Shown: piece by piece, positions 14,280 to 25,189 of the stretch | Position numbering within the stretch: position 1 is the first letter of the stretch | How the letters are laid out: every line of letters begins with the position of its first letter | DNA from: SYAC01 sp046048055 | GTDB lineage: Bacteria > Planctomycetota > Phycisphaerae > Phycisphaerales > SM1A02 | Length of the DNA stretch: 36,016 nucleotides | Reading direction: 5' to 3' | NCBI GenBank assembly: GCA_046048055.1 | Contig: JBJOGW010000026.1 | Location: 1-36,016 of the forward strand | Made by a program: the position numbers and the translations under genes | The notes under the pieces: generated by a model | Told to the model about the DNA's origin: nothing | Seen by the model: only the letters and a program-made list of their open reading frames with translations | The model's database searches: none

Positions 14280-14285
14280 ATGCTA
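14280..14285 (-). promoter_or_regulatory. -10 element of trpA
   Basis: Read on the minus strand the hexamer is TAGCAT, identical to that of the globin gene, and lies 7 nt before the start codon. I found no convincing -35. The upstream region runs into the divergent tRNA gene. Confidence 0.5.
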
Positions 14286-14309
14286 GCGGCGTCGCTACCC
14301 TGCTCCGGC

Positions 14310-14382
14310 GGCCTGGTAGCTCAGCGGATAGAGCGTCCGACTCATAATCGGAGAGACCTCGGTTCGAATCCGAGCCAGGCTA
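14310..14382 (+). tRNA. tRNA with CAT anticodon (elongator Met, or Ile2)
   Basis: The cloverleaf is complete: acceptor GGCCTGG/CCAGGCT with a G1-T72 wobble pair, D stem GCTC/GAGC, anticodon stem TCCGA/TCGGA with loop CTCATAA (anticodon CAT), and T arm CTCGG/CCGAG with TTCGAAT. The discriminator is A and CCA is not encoded. It lacks initiator-type features. Whether it is elongator Met or the lysidine-modified Ile2 cannot be decided by eye. Confidence 0.9.
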
Positions 14383-14400
14383 CTTGCGAACTCCACCGTC

Positions 14401-14823
14401 ATGAACGCGCTCGCCACCGGATGGATGCGTGGCTGGCTCACCGCCGCGGGCCTGTACAACCTGCTCTGGGGAGGCGTGGTGGTGCTGCTGCCGGATCTGC
14501 CGCTTCGCCTGGCAAGCATGGAGCCGCTGCCGGAGCCAGGCCGTGCCATCTGGCAGTGCCTGGGCATGGTGATCGGGGTGTACGGCGTGGGGTACCTGTG
14601 CGCGGCGCGTGATCCGCTGCGCCACTGGCCGATCGTGCTGGTGGGCCTGCTGGGCAAGATCCTCGGTCCCATCGGCTTCGCGTGGACAGCCTCCCGCGGG
14701 GCCATCCCCTGGCATTTCGGGTTCACCATCCTGACCAATGACCTGGTGTGGTGGATCCCATTCGGCGGCATCCTGCTGGCGGCCCGATCCCGCGCGAAGG
14801 CGGGCGATGCGGCCGTACCATGA
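14401..14823 (+). CDS. Small integral membrane protein of unknown function
   Basis: The 140-residue product has about four hydrophobic segments (LYNLLWGGVVVLLPDLPL, MVIGVYGVGYLCAA, IVLVGLLGKILGPIGFAW, DLVWWIPFGGILLAA). It is a predicted inner-membrane protein with no catalytic motif that I recognise. The ATG lies only 18 nt after the tRNA 3' end, with no clear ribosome binding site or -10 between, so it may be co-transcribed with the tRNA or have a promoter inside the tRNA gene. The downstream M48 protease gene starts 4 nt after its stop codon, which suggests an operon. Confidence 0.75.
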   Translation: MNALATGWMRGWLTAAGLYNLLWGGVVVLLPDLPLRLASMEPLPEPGRAIWQCLGMVIGVYGVGYLCAARDPLRHWPIVLVGLLGKILGPIGFAWTASRGAIPWHFGFTILTNDLVWWIPFGGILLAARSRAKAGDAAVP

Positions 14824-14827
14824 CCGC

Positions 14828-15637
14828 ATGCGATCACTGGCCGTTGCACTGATCCTGCTGGCGGCCGGATGCACCTCGGTCGAAGGGTCGAACCGCTCGC
14901 AACTCAACTTCTACTCCATGGATCAGGACGTGGCCCTGGGTCGCCAGGTGTACGAGCAGGAACTCCGGGGCAAGAATGTGTTGCCGTCGTCCGATCCCCG
15001 TGCCCAGCGGGTGCAGCGGATCGGGAACCGGATCGAGGCGGCCTCCCGCAAGCGGCACCCGGCCGTGGCCAACCAGATGGAGTGGGTCTGGACCGTGGTC
15101 GACGAGCCCGGCACGGTGAACGCATGGATGGTGCCGGGCGGCCGTGCCGCCGTGTACACCGGCATGATCGACTTCGCCAAGTCGGATGACGAACTCGCGG
15201 TGGTCATGGGTCACGAGGCCGCCCACGCCATCGCCCGACATGGCACGGAGCGAGCCTCGCAGGGTGCCCTGGTCTCCACGGGCGTGCAGGTGGCCGGGGC
15301 CGCCAGCGGTGAGCCCGCCGTGGGCCAGGGTGCGGCGGTGGCGGCCATGCTGGGCATCACCCTGCCCTTCAGCAGGTTCCAGGAGAGCGAGGCAGACGAT
15401 CTCGGCTTGCTGATCGCTGCGCAGGCCGGTTACGACCCGCGCACGGCGATCGATCTCTGGGGGCGGATGCAGTCTCGTGGCGGTGGAAGCGTGGAGTTCC
15501 TGAGCACGCATCCCAGCGAGGACACGCGCCTCGAGCGCCTGCAGCGGCTCATGCCGCAGGCCGCGGCGATCTACCAGCGCGCGTCCGAAGGCGCTCCGCC
15601 CTCAGCGCCGCGCGCAGGCGTGCCGCGTTCCCGATGA
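14828..15637 (+). CDS. M48-family metalloprotease, lipoprotein
   Basis: The 269-residue product has a short lipoprotein signal (ALILLAAGC, acylated Cys about residue 15) and an M48 zinc protease domain. The zinc motif is HEAAH at 129-133, and the third ligand is probably in ESEADDLG at about 186-193. It resembles periplasmic quality-control proteases of the LoiP/YcaL/BepA type but without TPR repeats. It would act in the periplasm or at an outer membrane. TACCAT (14816-14821) lies 6 nt before the ATG, although the gene also follows its neighbour by only 4 nt and may be co-transcribed. Its 3' end overlaps the convergent copper ATPase gene by 89 bases. Confidence 0.9.
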   Translation: MRSLAVALILLAAGCTSVEGSNRSQLNFYSMDQDVALGRQVYEQELRGKNVLPSSDPRAQRVQRIGNRIEAASRKRHPAVANQMEWVWTVVDEPGTVNAWMVPGGRAAVYTGMIDFAKSDDELAVVMGHEAAHAIARHGTERASQGALVSTGVQVAGAASGEPAVGQGAAVAAMLGITLPFSRFQESEADDLGLLIAAQAGYDPRTAIDLWGRMQSRGGGSVEFLSTHPSEDTRLERLQRLMPQAAAIYQRASEGAPPSAPRAGVPRSR

Positions 15638-17735
15638 CGCTCAGGTCGCTCAGGGCCATCGCGGCAGCCGCCACGGCGGGGCCGTGCGGTCCCAGCATGG
15701 CCAGCGCGGCGGCTGGAATGGCCAGCGCGTTGTAGACAAAGGCCAGCACCAGATTCTGCCGGACGCACCCGAGCGTGCGACGTCCGAGCCGGATCAGTTC
15801 CGGCAGCGATTCCAGGCGACCGCCCGTCAGCAGCACGGCGGCGCTCTCGCCTGCCACAGCCACGCCTCCGCCCATGGCCACGCCCAGCGGACTGCGTGCC
15901 AGCGCCTCGGCATCATTCACGCCATCGCCCACCATGGCCGCGTCAGCACCCGACGATGCGATGCGCGCGGCCTTCTCCGCAGGACGCAGGTCCGCATGCA
16001 CGCGCTCGGCGGGCACGCCAACCGCCTCAGCCACGCGGTGCGCCTCGCCGGCGCGGTCGCCCGTGAGCATGCCCACCTGCAGACCCATGCCCACCAGTTC
16101 GTGCACCACCGATCTGGCGGACGGACGCACGCGATCACGAATCTTGATCCGAAGGTACGCACGTCCGTCGACCTCGACGATGCATGAGGCTCGGAGATCT
16201 CGGTGGACCTGCACCACGCGACCGTTCACCACGGCCCGAACGCCATGGCCGGCCATGGACTCGAAGGACTCCGCCCGGGGCACGCCAAGCCCTCGATCGG
16301 CGACCTCACGAAGAATGGCCCGTGCCACGGGATGCTCGCTCGCGCGTTCGGCCGCCGCCGCCAGCGCCAGCGACTCCGTGACATCCGCGCCCTCGATCGC
16401 CTCCACCGAGACCACTTCGGGCGAGCCCTCGGTCAGCGTGCCGGTCTTGTCGAACCACACCCTTCGCACGCGGCCCGCCCGCTCGAGTGCCGCGGCATCC
16501 TTGACCAGGATCCCGCGAAGGCTGGCCTCCCCGGTGCCGACCATGATGGCCATGGGCGTGGCCAGGCCGAGCGCGCACGGACAACTGATGATGAGCACGG
16601 TGGTGGCCGCCAGCACGCCCGTGCCCCAGTCGCCCAACACGCCCCAGCCGATGGCCGTGCCCAGCGCCACCAGGAGCACCACCGGCACGAAGACGCCGGC
16701 GACGCGGTCGGCCAGGGCCTGAATGGGGGCACGGCTGGACTGGGCCCGCTGCACCTGCAGGGCCACGCGGCGGATCGAGGTGTCTCGTCCATCCACGCCC
16801 GCACGCAGCACGAGCTCACCGGTCAGGTTCAGCGAACCGGCGTGCAGCGCATCGCCGGGCCCCCGAACCACCGGCAGCGACTCCCCCGTGATCACGCTCT
16901 CATCCACGTCGCCTTGTCCTCGCTCCAGCCGGCCGTCGACCGGCACGCGACCACCCGGCCGCACGCGCACCAGATCCCCCTCCCGAACGTCGTTGAGCGG
17001 AATCATGCGAGCGGTGTCCCCCGGGTCCAGTCGTTCCACCTCTTCAGGCTGCAACTGAAGAAGCTCGCGCACCGCGTTGCCTGCACGAGCCGTGGCGGCG
17101 GACTCCATCCAGTGACCCACGCTGATGATGGCCAGGAGCGCCGCCGCCTCGCTGAACCAGGTCGGCTGGTCGAGCAGGGCACCTCGCCGCTGGGCCACGA
17201 AGGTGACCACGCTGGCCACCCACGCGGTGGTCGCACCAAGGGCGATCAGCACGTCCATGTTGCTTCGGCCGCGACGGAGCACGCCCCAGGCGCTTCTCCA
17301 GAATCCCGACCCCACCAACGCCATGCTCAGCGTGCTGCCCAGAAGCATGCAGGCCTGCACCAGCACGCCGTGCGCGTGCATGGCGAGGCCGATCCAGTGG
17401 ACCAGCTCGAGCGGCACCCAGATCGCCAGTCCAACCAGCGCGCGCCACCGCCACCCTCGCCACTGGGCCAGTTGCCGACGCTCCACCTCGGCACGAAGCG
17501 CCTCGGGGTCCTCGAAACCGGCCACGCCTTGTGCCCGGTAACCGGCCCGCTCGACGGCGGACACCAGCGCCTGCTCCGCAACGCCCCCGCTGACCCTGGC
17601 CAGGCCCGCTGCGATGTCCACTTCGACGCCGGCGGCCCCCGAGACACCTTCAAGGGCCCGGCGGACCGCCACCGCGCAGCCGGCGCACTCCATGCCATGC
17701 ACACGGAGCGTTCGGACTGGTGGGGCCGAGAGCAC
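15549..17735 (-). CDS. copA: Copper-exporting P1B-type ATPase
   Basis: The product is about 728 residues. It has one N-terminal heavy-metal-associated domain (GMECAGC), eight predicted membrane segments, the actuator TGES, the metal-site SCPCALG, the phosphorylation DKTGT, the nucleotide-binding SEHPVA and GDGVND. The YN in membrane segment 7 and a MALSxxSV...N..R-like segment 8 place it with Cu(I) exporters. In the last motif the usual second serine is aspartate (LSDLSV), a small oddity. I chose a GTG start at 17735 because TAAGAT lies 6 nt upstream. A TTG two codons earlier sits directly against that hexamer. A small exported protein diverges 56 bases away. Confidence 0.92.
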   Translation of the reverse strand: MLSAPPVRTLRVHGMECAGCAVAVRRALEGVSGAAGVEVDIAAGLARVSGGVAEQALVSAVERAGYRAQGVAGFEDPEALRAEVERRQLAQWRGWRWRALVGLAIWVPLELVHWIGLAMHAHGVLVQACMLLGSTLSMALVGSGFWRSAWGVLRRGRSNMDVLIALGATTAWVASVVTFVAQRRGALLDQPTWFSEAAALLAIISVGHWMESAATARAGNAVRELLQLQPEEVERLDPGDTARMIPLNDVREGDLVRVRPGGRVPVDGRLERGQGDVDESVITGESLPVVRGPGDALHAGSLNLTGELVLRAGVDGRDTSIRRVALQVQRAQSSRAPIQALADRVAGVFVPVVLLVALGTAIGWGVLGDWGTGVLAATTVLIISCPCALGLATPMAIMVGTGEASLRGILVKDAAALERAGRVRRVWFDKTGTLTEGSPEVVSVEAIEGADVTESLALAAAAERASEHPVARAILREVADRGLGVPRAESFESMAGHGVRAVVNGRVVQVHRDLRASCIVEVDGRAYLRIKIRDRVRPSARSVVHELVGMGLQVGMLTGDRAGEAHRVAEAVGVPAERVHADLRPAEKAARIASSGADAAMVGDGVNDAEALARSPLGVAMGGGVAVAGESAAVLLTGGRLESLPELIRLGRRTLGCVRQNLVLAFVYNALAIPAAALAMLGPHGPAVAAAAMALSDLSVIGNAARLRAALRAERLRTRAGRSPRPAA

Positions 17736-17741
17736 GTGCAA

Positions 17742-17784
17742 ATCTTACGGCGATGCGGGCGTCATCCCGTTCCGACGCTATTCT
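17742..17784. promoter_or_regulatory. Divergent -10 elements of copA and the small exported protein
   Basis: On the minus strand TAAGAT (17747-17742) lies 6 nt before the GTG of the ATPase. On the plus strand TATTCT (17779-17784) lies 7 nt before the ATG at 17792. Both spacings predict leaderless transcripts. I found no -35 for either, which would fit activation by a regulator such as a MerR-type protein (inference). Confidence 0.5.
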
Positions 17785-17791
17785 TCACGCG

Positions 17792-18091
17792 ATGCACGCG
17801 CCTGCCCGCCTCCAGCCCTTCACGGCCGCAGCCTTCCTGGCCATGGCCATGCTGGTCTCGATCACGGCCGCCATGACGGTGTCGGCAGGCGAGACGAGCG
17901 CGCACCGCGTGGCCTGCGTGAGTGGACTGGTCGCGGCGGGTGAGCATGCCTTGCCAGCATGCGATGCACCCGGGCCCGCCTCGGCATGCCTGTCCTGCGG
18001 CACCCTGCCCGGGGCATGGCCCATGACCACGCCGACCGTCTCGGCTCCGGCAGCCTGGCGCCAGCTGAGTCTTCCGCCGCCCACGCGCTGA
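17792..18091 (+). CDS. Small exported cysteine-containing protein next to the copper ATPase
   Basis: The 99-residue product has an N-terminal signal or anchor segment (FTAAAFLAMAMLVSITAAM). The mature part carries histidines and four cysteines (HRVAC, HALPAC, ACLSC), a composition compatible with metal binding. I do not recognise the family. The divergent arrangement with copA, with only 56 bases between start codons, suggests a shared role in copper handling, but that is inference. TATTCT lies 7 nt before the ATG and there is no ribosome binding site. The third-position G/C is high, which supports real coding. Confidence 0.6.
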   Translation: MHAPARLQPFTAAAFLAMAMLVSITAAMTVSAGETSAHRVACVSGLVAAGEHALPACDAPGPASACLSCGTLPGAWPMTTPTVSAPAAWRQLSLPPPTR

Positions 18092-18172
18092 CCCCTCCGG
18101 TCGGCCGCGTTCGCATTCCCCTTCATCCTTCACGTACGGGTGGCCACGGCGCCCCCCAGGAGCACACCCACC

Positions 18173-22219
<4,047 letters not shown>

Positions 22220-22225
22220 ATCGGC

Positions 22226-22254
22226 TTGCCGCCCTCGAGCGGCATCATTACCAT
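22226..22254 (+). promoter_or_regulatory. Promoter of tRNA-Lys
   Basis: TTGCCG (22226-22231), a 17-bp spacer and TACCAT (22249-22254) precede the tRNA 5' end by 10 nt. It starts 7 bases after the secA stop codon. Confidence 0.75.
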
Positions 22255-22264
22255 CTCCCCCTTC

Positions 22265-22337
<73 letters not shown>

Positions 22338-22341
22338 CCTG

Positions 22342-22378
22342 AAGGGCGGGCCGTGCACGCGGCTCGCCCTTTCGCTTT
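22342..22378 (+). terminator. Rho-independent terminator of tRNA-Lys
   Basis: An 11-bp stem with one G-T wobble pairs 22342-22352 with 22361-22371 around an 8-nt loop. It is followed by a short T-rich stretch (TTCGCTTT). It starts 5 bases after the tRNA and lies just before the convergent zinc-ribbon gene. Confidence 0.75.
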
Positions 22379-22381
22379 CGC

Positions 22382-22660
22382 TCAGACCCACCAGCGACCG
22401 GTCAGCAGCGGCAGGAGCATCACGAACACGATCACGGCCGTGATGGTCAGGATGATCGCGCGCCGTCGCCGCTCGCGCCGTGGGTGGCGGCGCAGGGCGT
22501 CGCCCCCCGTGAAGCAGAAGCAGCGGGGGCAGACGTCGGCGTCGTGGTGCATGCGGGCCCCGCAATCCGGGCAGAACAGTTCGGCGTCCACCGGATCGGC
22601 CTCGTGCCCGTACCGGCGGATGTCCTCGTCGCTCGGACCCTCGTCACGCAGCCGCGGCAT
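22382..22660 (-). CDS. Small zinc-ribbon membrane protein
   Basis: The 92-residue product has an acidic N-terminus, then a zinc-ribbon with two CxxC knuckles (CPDCGARMHHDADVCPRC), a basic stretch (RRHPRRERRRR) and one C-terminal membrane helix (AIILTITAVIVFVMLLPLL). The basic residues should keep the ribbon in the cytosol. Short zinc-ribbon/one-helix proteins are common and mostly uncharacterised. On the minus strand TAGACT (22673-22668) lies 7 nt before the ATG at 22660, and no ribosome binding site is present. Confidence 0.75.
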   Translation of the reverse strand: MPRLRDEGPSDEDIRRYGHEADPVDAELFCPDCGARMHHDADVCPRCFCFTGGDALRRHPRRERRRRAIILTITAVIVFVMLLPLLTGRWWV

Positions 22661-22667
22661 GCGGCCA

Positions 22668-22677
22668 AGTCTAGGAT
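22668..22677. promoter_or_regulatory. Interlocked divergent -10 elements
   Basis: AGTCTAGGAT contains TAGACT on the minus strand (22673-22668) for the zinc-ribbon gene and TAGGAT on the plus strand (22672-22677) for the thioredoxin-like gene. The two hexamers share two base pairs, so only one polymerase could open the site at a time. Confidence 0.5.
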
Positions 22678-22720
22678 CCACCCTCCGGTTCGCCTCATCC
22701 ATCGCACAAGGAGTCACGCC

Positions 22721-23284
22721 ATGCCCGCGCTCGAGAGCACCATGATCGCCCTGGGGACCCCGATGCCCGCGTTCGACCTGTCCGACACGCGCACCAATGC
22801 CACCGTGCGCTCGCGTGACCTGCATGGCCGTCCCGTGCTGGTGATGTTCATCTGCAACCACTGCCCCTTCGTGGTGCACGTTCGCGAGGAGCTGGCCCGG
22901 ATCGGCCGGGAGCACGCGACCGGACCGCTGGCCGTGGTGGCCATCTCCAGCAACGATCCGGTGAGTCATCCGGACGATGGTCCTGATCGCATGAAGGCCG
23001 AGGCCGCATCGGCCGGCTACGACTTCCCCTACTGCTTCGACGCCTCCCAGCAGGTGGCTCGTGACTTCGGCGCCGTGTGCACGCCGGACTTCTTCCTGTT
23101 CGACGCGGCCCACCGTCTGGCGTACCGAGGCCGGCTGGACGCGAGCCGGCCCGGCAACGGCGAGCCGGTCACCGGCAAGGATCTTCGCGACGCCATCGCC
23201 GCCGTGCTGGCCGGCGCCGCTCCCTGTGCGGCGCAGCATCCGAGCATGGGCTGCAGCATCAAGTGGAAGGCCGGCGGCCGCTGA
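22721..23284 (+). CDS. Thioredoxin-like redoxin family protein
   Basis: The 187-residue product belongs to the AhpC/TSA-redoxin type of thioredoxin-fold proteins. The active-site-like segment is VMFICNHCPFV, with Cys45 and Cys48 as a CxxC pair. A later conserved cis-proline region is AVCTPDFFLFD, and YRGRLD is also typical. Such proteins are common in planctomycetes as presumed cytosolic thiol oxidoreductases or peroxidases; the substrate is unknown. The start is well supported by AAGGAG (22708-22713) 7 nt before the ATG. TAGGAT at 22672-22677 would give a leader of about 37 nt. Confidence 0.9.
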   Translation: MPALESTMIALGTPMPAFDLSDTRTNATVRSRDLHGRPVLVMFICNHCPFVVHVREELARIGREHATGPLAVVAISSNDPVSHPDDGPDRMKAEAASAGYDFPYCFDASQQVARDFGAVCTPDFFLFDAAHRLAYRGRLDASRPGNGEPVTGKDLRDAIAAVLAGAAPCAAQHPSMGCSIKWKAGGR

Positions 23285-23480
23285 CCAGCATCAGTCCCGA
23301 CGGCTCGAGCAGCATGGCACTCGTGATGCCGGTTCCGTAGGCGACTTCCAGCACCTCGATGGCCCGCGTGCGCGCCATGGCCTGCACCAGCGGCCCCGAC
23401 GCGCAACGGCCGTCATGGCCATACGCCTGGTCGTATCAGCCGGCCCACCGCTCGTATCGCCTTCGGATCCGCTCGATCAC
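23285..23480 (-). pseudogene. Remnant of a SAM-dependent methyltransferase
   Basis: Read on the minus strand in a single frame, 23480-23439 encodes VIERIRRRYERWAG. A TGA stop (23438-23436) follows, and the same frame continues with YDQAYGHDGRCAS and then RAIEVLEVAYGTGITSAMLL before running out near 23285. RYERWAxxYD is the usual N-terminus of small class I methyltransferases of the UbiE/PmtA type, and VLEVxYGTG is SAM motif I. The rest of the enzyme (motifs II onward) is absent, so this looks like a truncated gene with an internal stop. It lies between the thioredoxin-like gene and the DUF1080 gene. No other product is evident here. Confidence 0.5.
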
Positions 23481-23514
23481 GGCATGCTTCCGCCGGAGGA
23501 CCGGTCGTGCCCGC

Positions 23515-24264
23515 TCAATCCAGCGGGCGCACCCGGATGTTCCGGAACCAGACCTCGTCGCCGTGATCCTGCAACGCGATGTGGCCACGCGCATGCTTGG
23601 CATAGCCGGGCATCCTGCTGAACTTGCTGGCAGCCACGCGGGCCTTCCAGTCGTCGCTGCCGCGGACGAAGTCCGCGGTCTTGACCCCGTTGAGCCAGTA
23701 GCGCACATGCATCCCCTCGACCAGGATCCGTGCCCGGTTCCACTGGCCCACCGGCTTCACGGCGCCCAGCGGCGCGGGATACAGCGCGTAGTCGGCTCCG
23801 GCACAGGTCAGGCGATCCTTGCCGTCCTGGTGCGTCCCGTCGTCCAGGATCTGCATCTCCGGCCCGGTCTCCCACGTGTTGGGCATGTCCTCACTCACGT
23901 GATAGAAGATTCCGCTGTTCCCGCCGGGGGTGACCTTCCAGTCCAGTTCCAGCTCGAAGCTTCCGAACGCGCGGCGTGTGACGATGTCGCCACCGCCAGG
24001 CCCCACGTGCACCAGGCAGCCATCCCGGACCTCCCATCCGCTGGGGAATTCCGCCTGACGGAATCCGCGCCACTGGGCGGCCGGATCGGTCCCGTCAAAG
24101 AGCGTGATCCAGTCAGTCTCCGTCGGCGCGGGTGACTCCATCGGTGCGTGGGGGGAGGCCGGCGGCACCGAACGTCCGGCCGTGGAGGTTGGATCGCCGC
24201 AGGCAAGCAGAGCCAGGGCGGACACGGCAAGGGCGAGCGATGTGCTGGCGTGCATGCGTGGCAT
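23515..24264 (-). CDS. DUF1080 (3-keto-disaccharide hydrolase-like) lipoprotein
   Basis: The 249-residue product has a lipoprotein signal (LALAVSALALLACGD, acylated Cys at about residue 22). A Pro/Thr/Ser-rich linker leads to a DUF1080 domain from about residue 50: WITLFDGTDPAAQWRG, FELELDWKVTPGGNSGIFYHV, and the terminal GHIALQDHGDEVWFRNIRVRPL. The fold is a LamG/concanavalin-like sandwich. Members are very numerous in planctomycetes and some hydrolyse 3-keto-glycosides. The protein should sit in the periplasm or outer membrane. The start is uncertain between ATGs at 24264 and 24255; neither has a clear ribosome binding site. Confidence 0.88.
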   Translation of the reverse strand: MPRMHASTSLALAVSALALLACGDPTSTAGRSVPPASPHAPMESPAPTETDWITLFDGTDPAAQWRGFRQAEFPSGWEVRDGCLVHVGPGGGDIVTRRAFGSFELELDWKVTPGGNSGIFYHVSEDMPNTWETGPEMQILDDGTHQDGKDRLTCAGADYALYPAPLGAVKPVGQWNRARILVEGMHVRYWLNGVKTADFVRGSDDWKARVAASKFSRMPGYAKHARGHIALQDHGDEVWFRNIRVRPLD

Positions 24265-24392
24265 GGTGCCGCCACGGGACCTGCGATGCAAGGCGGCACC
24301 AGGGATCGTCCACGCCTTCACGCGAGCCCGGGGATCGCGCGGACTGCAGGCAGCCGCAGTTCATGGGCCATCGGCGTGAGACGCGGCGCCAC

Positions 24393-24422
24393 CCCCCGTC
24401 CGTGCACGACACGGTGCGGGGG
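24393..24422 (+). other. Possible leader hairpin before the PEP-CTERM-like gene
   Basis: The 196-base gap between the divergent DUF1080 and PEP-CTERM-like genes holds little else. C and G runs (24393-24397 with 24418-24422) and CCGT/ACGG (24400-24403 with 24411-24414) can form two stacked stems with an internal loop. There is no T-tract directly after it. It may be an mRNA leader structure or chance in G/C-rich sequence. Confidence 0.3.
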
Positions 24423-24460
24423 TCGTCCCTTTCCCACTTCCCCCAACTTTGGAGCACACC

Positions 24461-25105
24461 ATGAACGCCTCGAAGCTTTCGCTTTCGTCCTTCGTCGCCG
24501 CCGCATGCCTTGCCGGAGCCGCCCACGCCTCCGCGCTGCCCATCTACAGCGTTGGTGCCTTGAGCACCGAGGGGCTCGGCGCCTTCACAGGATCCGTGGA
24601 GTACACCTACCTCGGATCCAATACCGGACAGCTGGCGGTGTCGCTGACCAACACCACGGATCCCACGATCGGTGGTTTCATCACCGCCTTCATGTTCCGG
24701 ACACCGGAATCCATGGGGACCATCAGCAGTTCGATGCTCAGTTCCAGCTACCCGGCCCTCACCAACATTCCCGCGGGAGCATCGGGCGTGCCGTTCCCGG
24801 GCTCGTGGATCGGTGGCGCGGGAACCGGTGGCACGTGGCTGGCCGGAGGCAGCCCCAACGGCGGCGTGGGGGTGGGCCAGACCGGCAACTGGCTGTTCCA
24901 GATCACCGGAGCCATGACATCCATGCTGACCAGTTCCATGTTCGTGGGAGGGAACAGCAACACCGACCCCTACGCGTTCATCGTGCGGTTCCGCGGGTTG
25001 GAGAACGGTGGCTCGGACAAGGTGCCGGGTGAGCACGTGCCAAGCCCGGCAGCCTTGAGTCTGGTTGCCCTGGCAGCTGGCGCGACCACCCGGCGACGAC
25101 GCTGA
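24461..25105 (+). CDS. Exported protein with PEP-CTERM-like C-terminal anchor
   Basis: The 214-residue product has a signal peptide (VAAACLAGAAHASA). A Gly/Thr/Ser-rich beta-type body of about 165 residues follows, and the protein ends in a sorting-type signal: VPSPAA, a hydrophobic stretch (LSLVALAAGA) and a terminal RRRR. This is the planctomycete variant of PEP-CTERM, normally cut by an exosortase. No exosortase gene lies in the window. The body is not recognised. GGAG (24451-24454) lies 6 nt before the ATG at 24461, a proper ribosome binding site. Confidence 0.8.
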   Translation: MNASKLSLSSFVAAACLAGAAHASALPIYSVGALSTEGLGAFTGSVEYTYLGSNTGQLAVSLTNTTDPTIGGFITAFMFRTPESMGTISSSMLSSSYPALTNIPAGASGVPFPGSWIGGAGTGGTWLAGGSPNGGVGVGQTGNWLFQITGAMTSMLTSSMFVGGNSNTDPYAFIVRFRGLENGGSDKVPGEHVPSPAALSLVALAAGATTRRRR

Positions 25106-25141
25106 GGCGGTCCGCCGACCTGGCGGCGACGAGACGCGGCC

Positions 25142-25189
25142 GACTCCCATGCCCGGACGAGCACGTGGCTCTGCCCGGGCGTGGGAGTC
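25142..25189. terminator. Long hairpin between convergent genes (bidirectional terminator candidate)
   Basis: A 15-bp stem with one G-T wobble pairs 25142-25156 with 25175-25189 around an 18-nt loop. It lies between the ends of the PEP-CTERM-like gene (25105) and the LuxR-type gene, and its right arm reaches the stop codon of the latter. No T-tract is present on either side, so termination would not be of the classic intrinsic type. Confidence 0.5.

Noticed and set aside
14273..14309. A trp attenuator or T-box before trpA
   Set aside because: Only 37 bases separate trpA from the divergent tRNA and the -10 is 7 nt from the ATG, so there is no room for one.
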